This document shows, piece after piece, positions 63,601 through 64,000 of a DNA stretch of 64,000 nt. A program made the translations under genes and the position numbers. The DNA is from Ifrita kowaldi. Taxonomy: Eukaryota; Chordata; Aves; Passeriformes; Cinclosomatidae. The notes beneath the pieces were generated by a model, which saw only the letters and a list, made by a program, of their open reading frames with translations, was not told where the DNA came from and did no database searches. The first letter of the stretch is position 1. Each line of letters starts with the position of its first letter. Location of the stretch: assembly GCA_013398055.1 (NCBI GenBank), contig VZRS01004393.1, positions 253,078-317,077 on the forward strand. Direction: 5' to 3'.

Positions 63601-64000
63601 TTGCTCTGAATTAATTGGCAAATCACATTTGAAAATGTGCCTCCAAAACAAAAGCTTAAAATGTATAACTTAAAATGCTGTGCTTCCATTGCCAGCAGAA
63701 CAAGCAGATTGTAAATATCTTGCAGTATCTGGCTAACTTTTAGGGATTAGATTAGGTGAATGATTTGTTTGATACCCCATGGAAGTGGGCATATGTTCCT
63801 TGATGTCAGAACAACGGCTGAAATTAAGGACTCAAGTCCCAGTTTTGCTGTTAATACTACACCTATAAGAGACTGGTGACATGACAGTTCTCCAAGTTAC
63901 TTGTAGCAGCAGTTTTTAGGTATCTGGCACATGCAAGGGTATTTGCTGACCTTTATTTTAATATTCATATTTTCTATCCAATGAATAAGTGAAGTCTGCT
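60671..64000. other. Downstream intergenic DNA, no gene recognised
   Basis: AT-rich sequence with a GTTT microsatellite and scattered AATAAA on both strands (for example minus strand at 62661-62666). In human the next gene is SGCG, convergent with SACS. I find no SGCG coding sequence here, though its 3' UTR could lie at the right edge. Confidence 0.6.
61874..61895. repeat. (GTTT)n microsatellite
   Basis: Five consecutive TGTT/GTTT units downstream of SACS. Confidence 0.85.

Noticed and set aside
1..64000. CRISPR arrays, tRNA or rRNA genes, bacterial-type operons or a new defence system
   Set aside because: No direct-repeat/spacer arrays and no recognisable structural RNA genes. The content is ordinary vertebrate chromosomal DNA.
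60671..64000. SGCG coding exon on the minus strand
   Set aside because: Minus-strand frames here lack any sarcoglycan C-terminal Cys-rich sequence.

Overview
The window is vertebrate nuclear DNA, almost certainly from a bird and probably a neoavian. The evidence is many truncated CR1 LINEs ending in ATTCTATGAT-type motifs, copies of an avian endogenous-retrovirus LTR, and compact introns. It holds one protein-coding gene that I can support: SACS (sacsin), on the plus strand. Sacsin is a giant co-chaperone-like protein, and in humans its loss causes the ataxia ARSACS. The species cannot be fixed from the sequence.

Layout: 1 to about 18,100 is upstream intergenic DNA or the far 5' part of the gene, with one LTR (6,309-6,863), CR1 pieces (10,110-10,345; 14,450-15,112) and simple repeats. 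I see no convincing gene there. Positions 18,107-19,760 and 19,761-21,414 are the same 1,654 bp twice in tandem, joined at a single N (19,760), which is most likely a failed contig merge. Each copy contains an LTR and, at its far end, a very short coding exon (M-E-I-E-D-K-N-R, then a GT donor) that corresponds to the start of human sacsin. A CpG island (about 27,310-28,110) surrounds the next exon, which encodes the ubiquitin-like domain. Seven more exons follow at 30,729-30,816, 33,833-33,918, 36,286-36,397, 37,493-37,639, 38,893-40,375, 43,238-43,329 and 47,267-58,827. The last carries 11.56 kb of uninterrupted coding sequence. The 3' UTR probably ends near 60,670. From there to 64,000 is intergenic.

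Joining the exons in phase gives 13,743 nt, or 4,580 residues, against 4,579 in human. Domain order is ubiquitin-like, three large Hsp90-like SIRPT/sacsin repeats, a Ser/Pro-rich linker, a J domain with HPD at 4339-4341, and a C-terminal HEPN domain. All junctions are GT-AG and phase-compatible, and there is no frameshift.

I found no previously undescribed biological system. The points most worth a second look are the 23-nt start exon, the duplication that copies it, a competing start codon split AT|G across a CpG-island intron, and an LTR less than 1 kb upstream of the start exon on the same strand.
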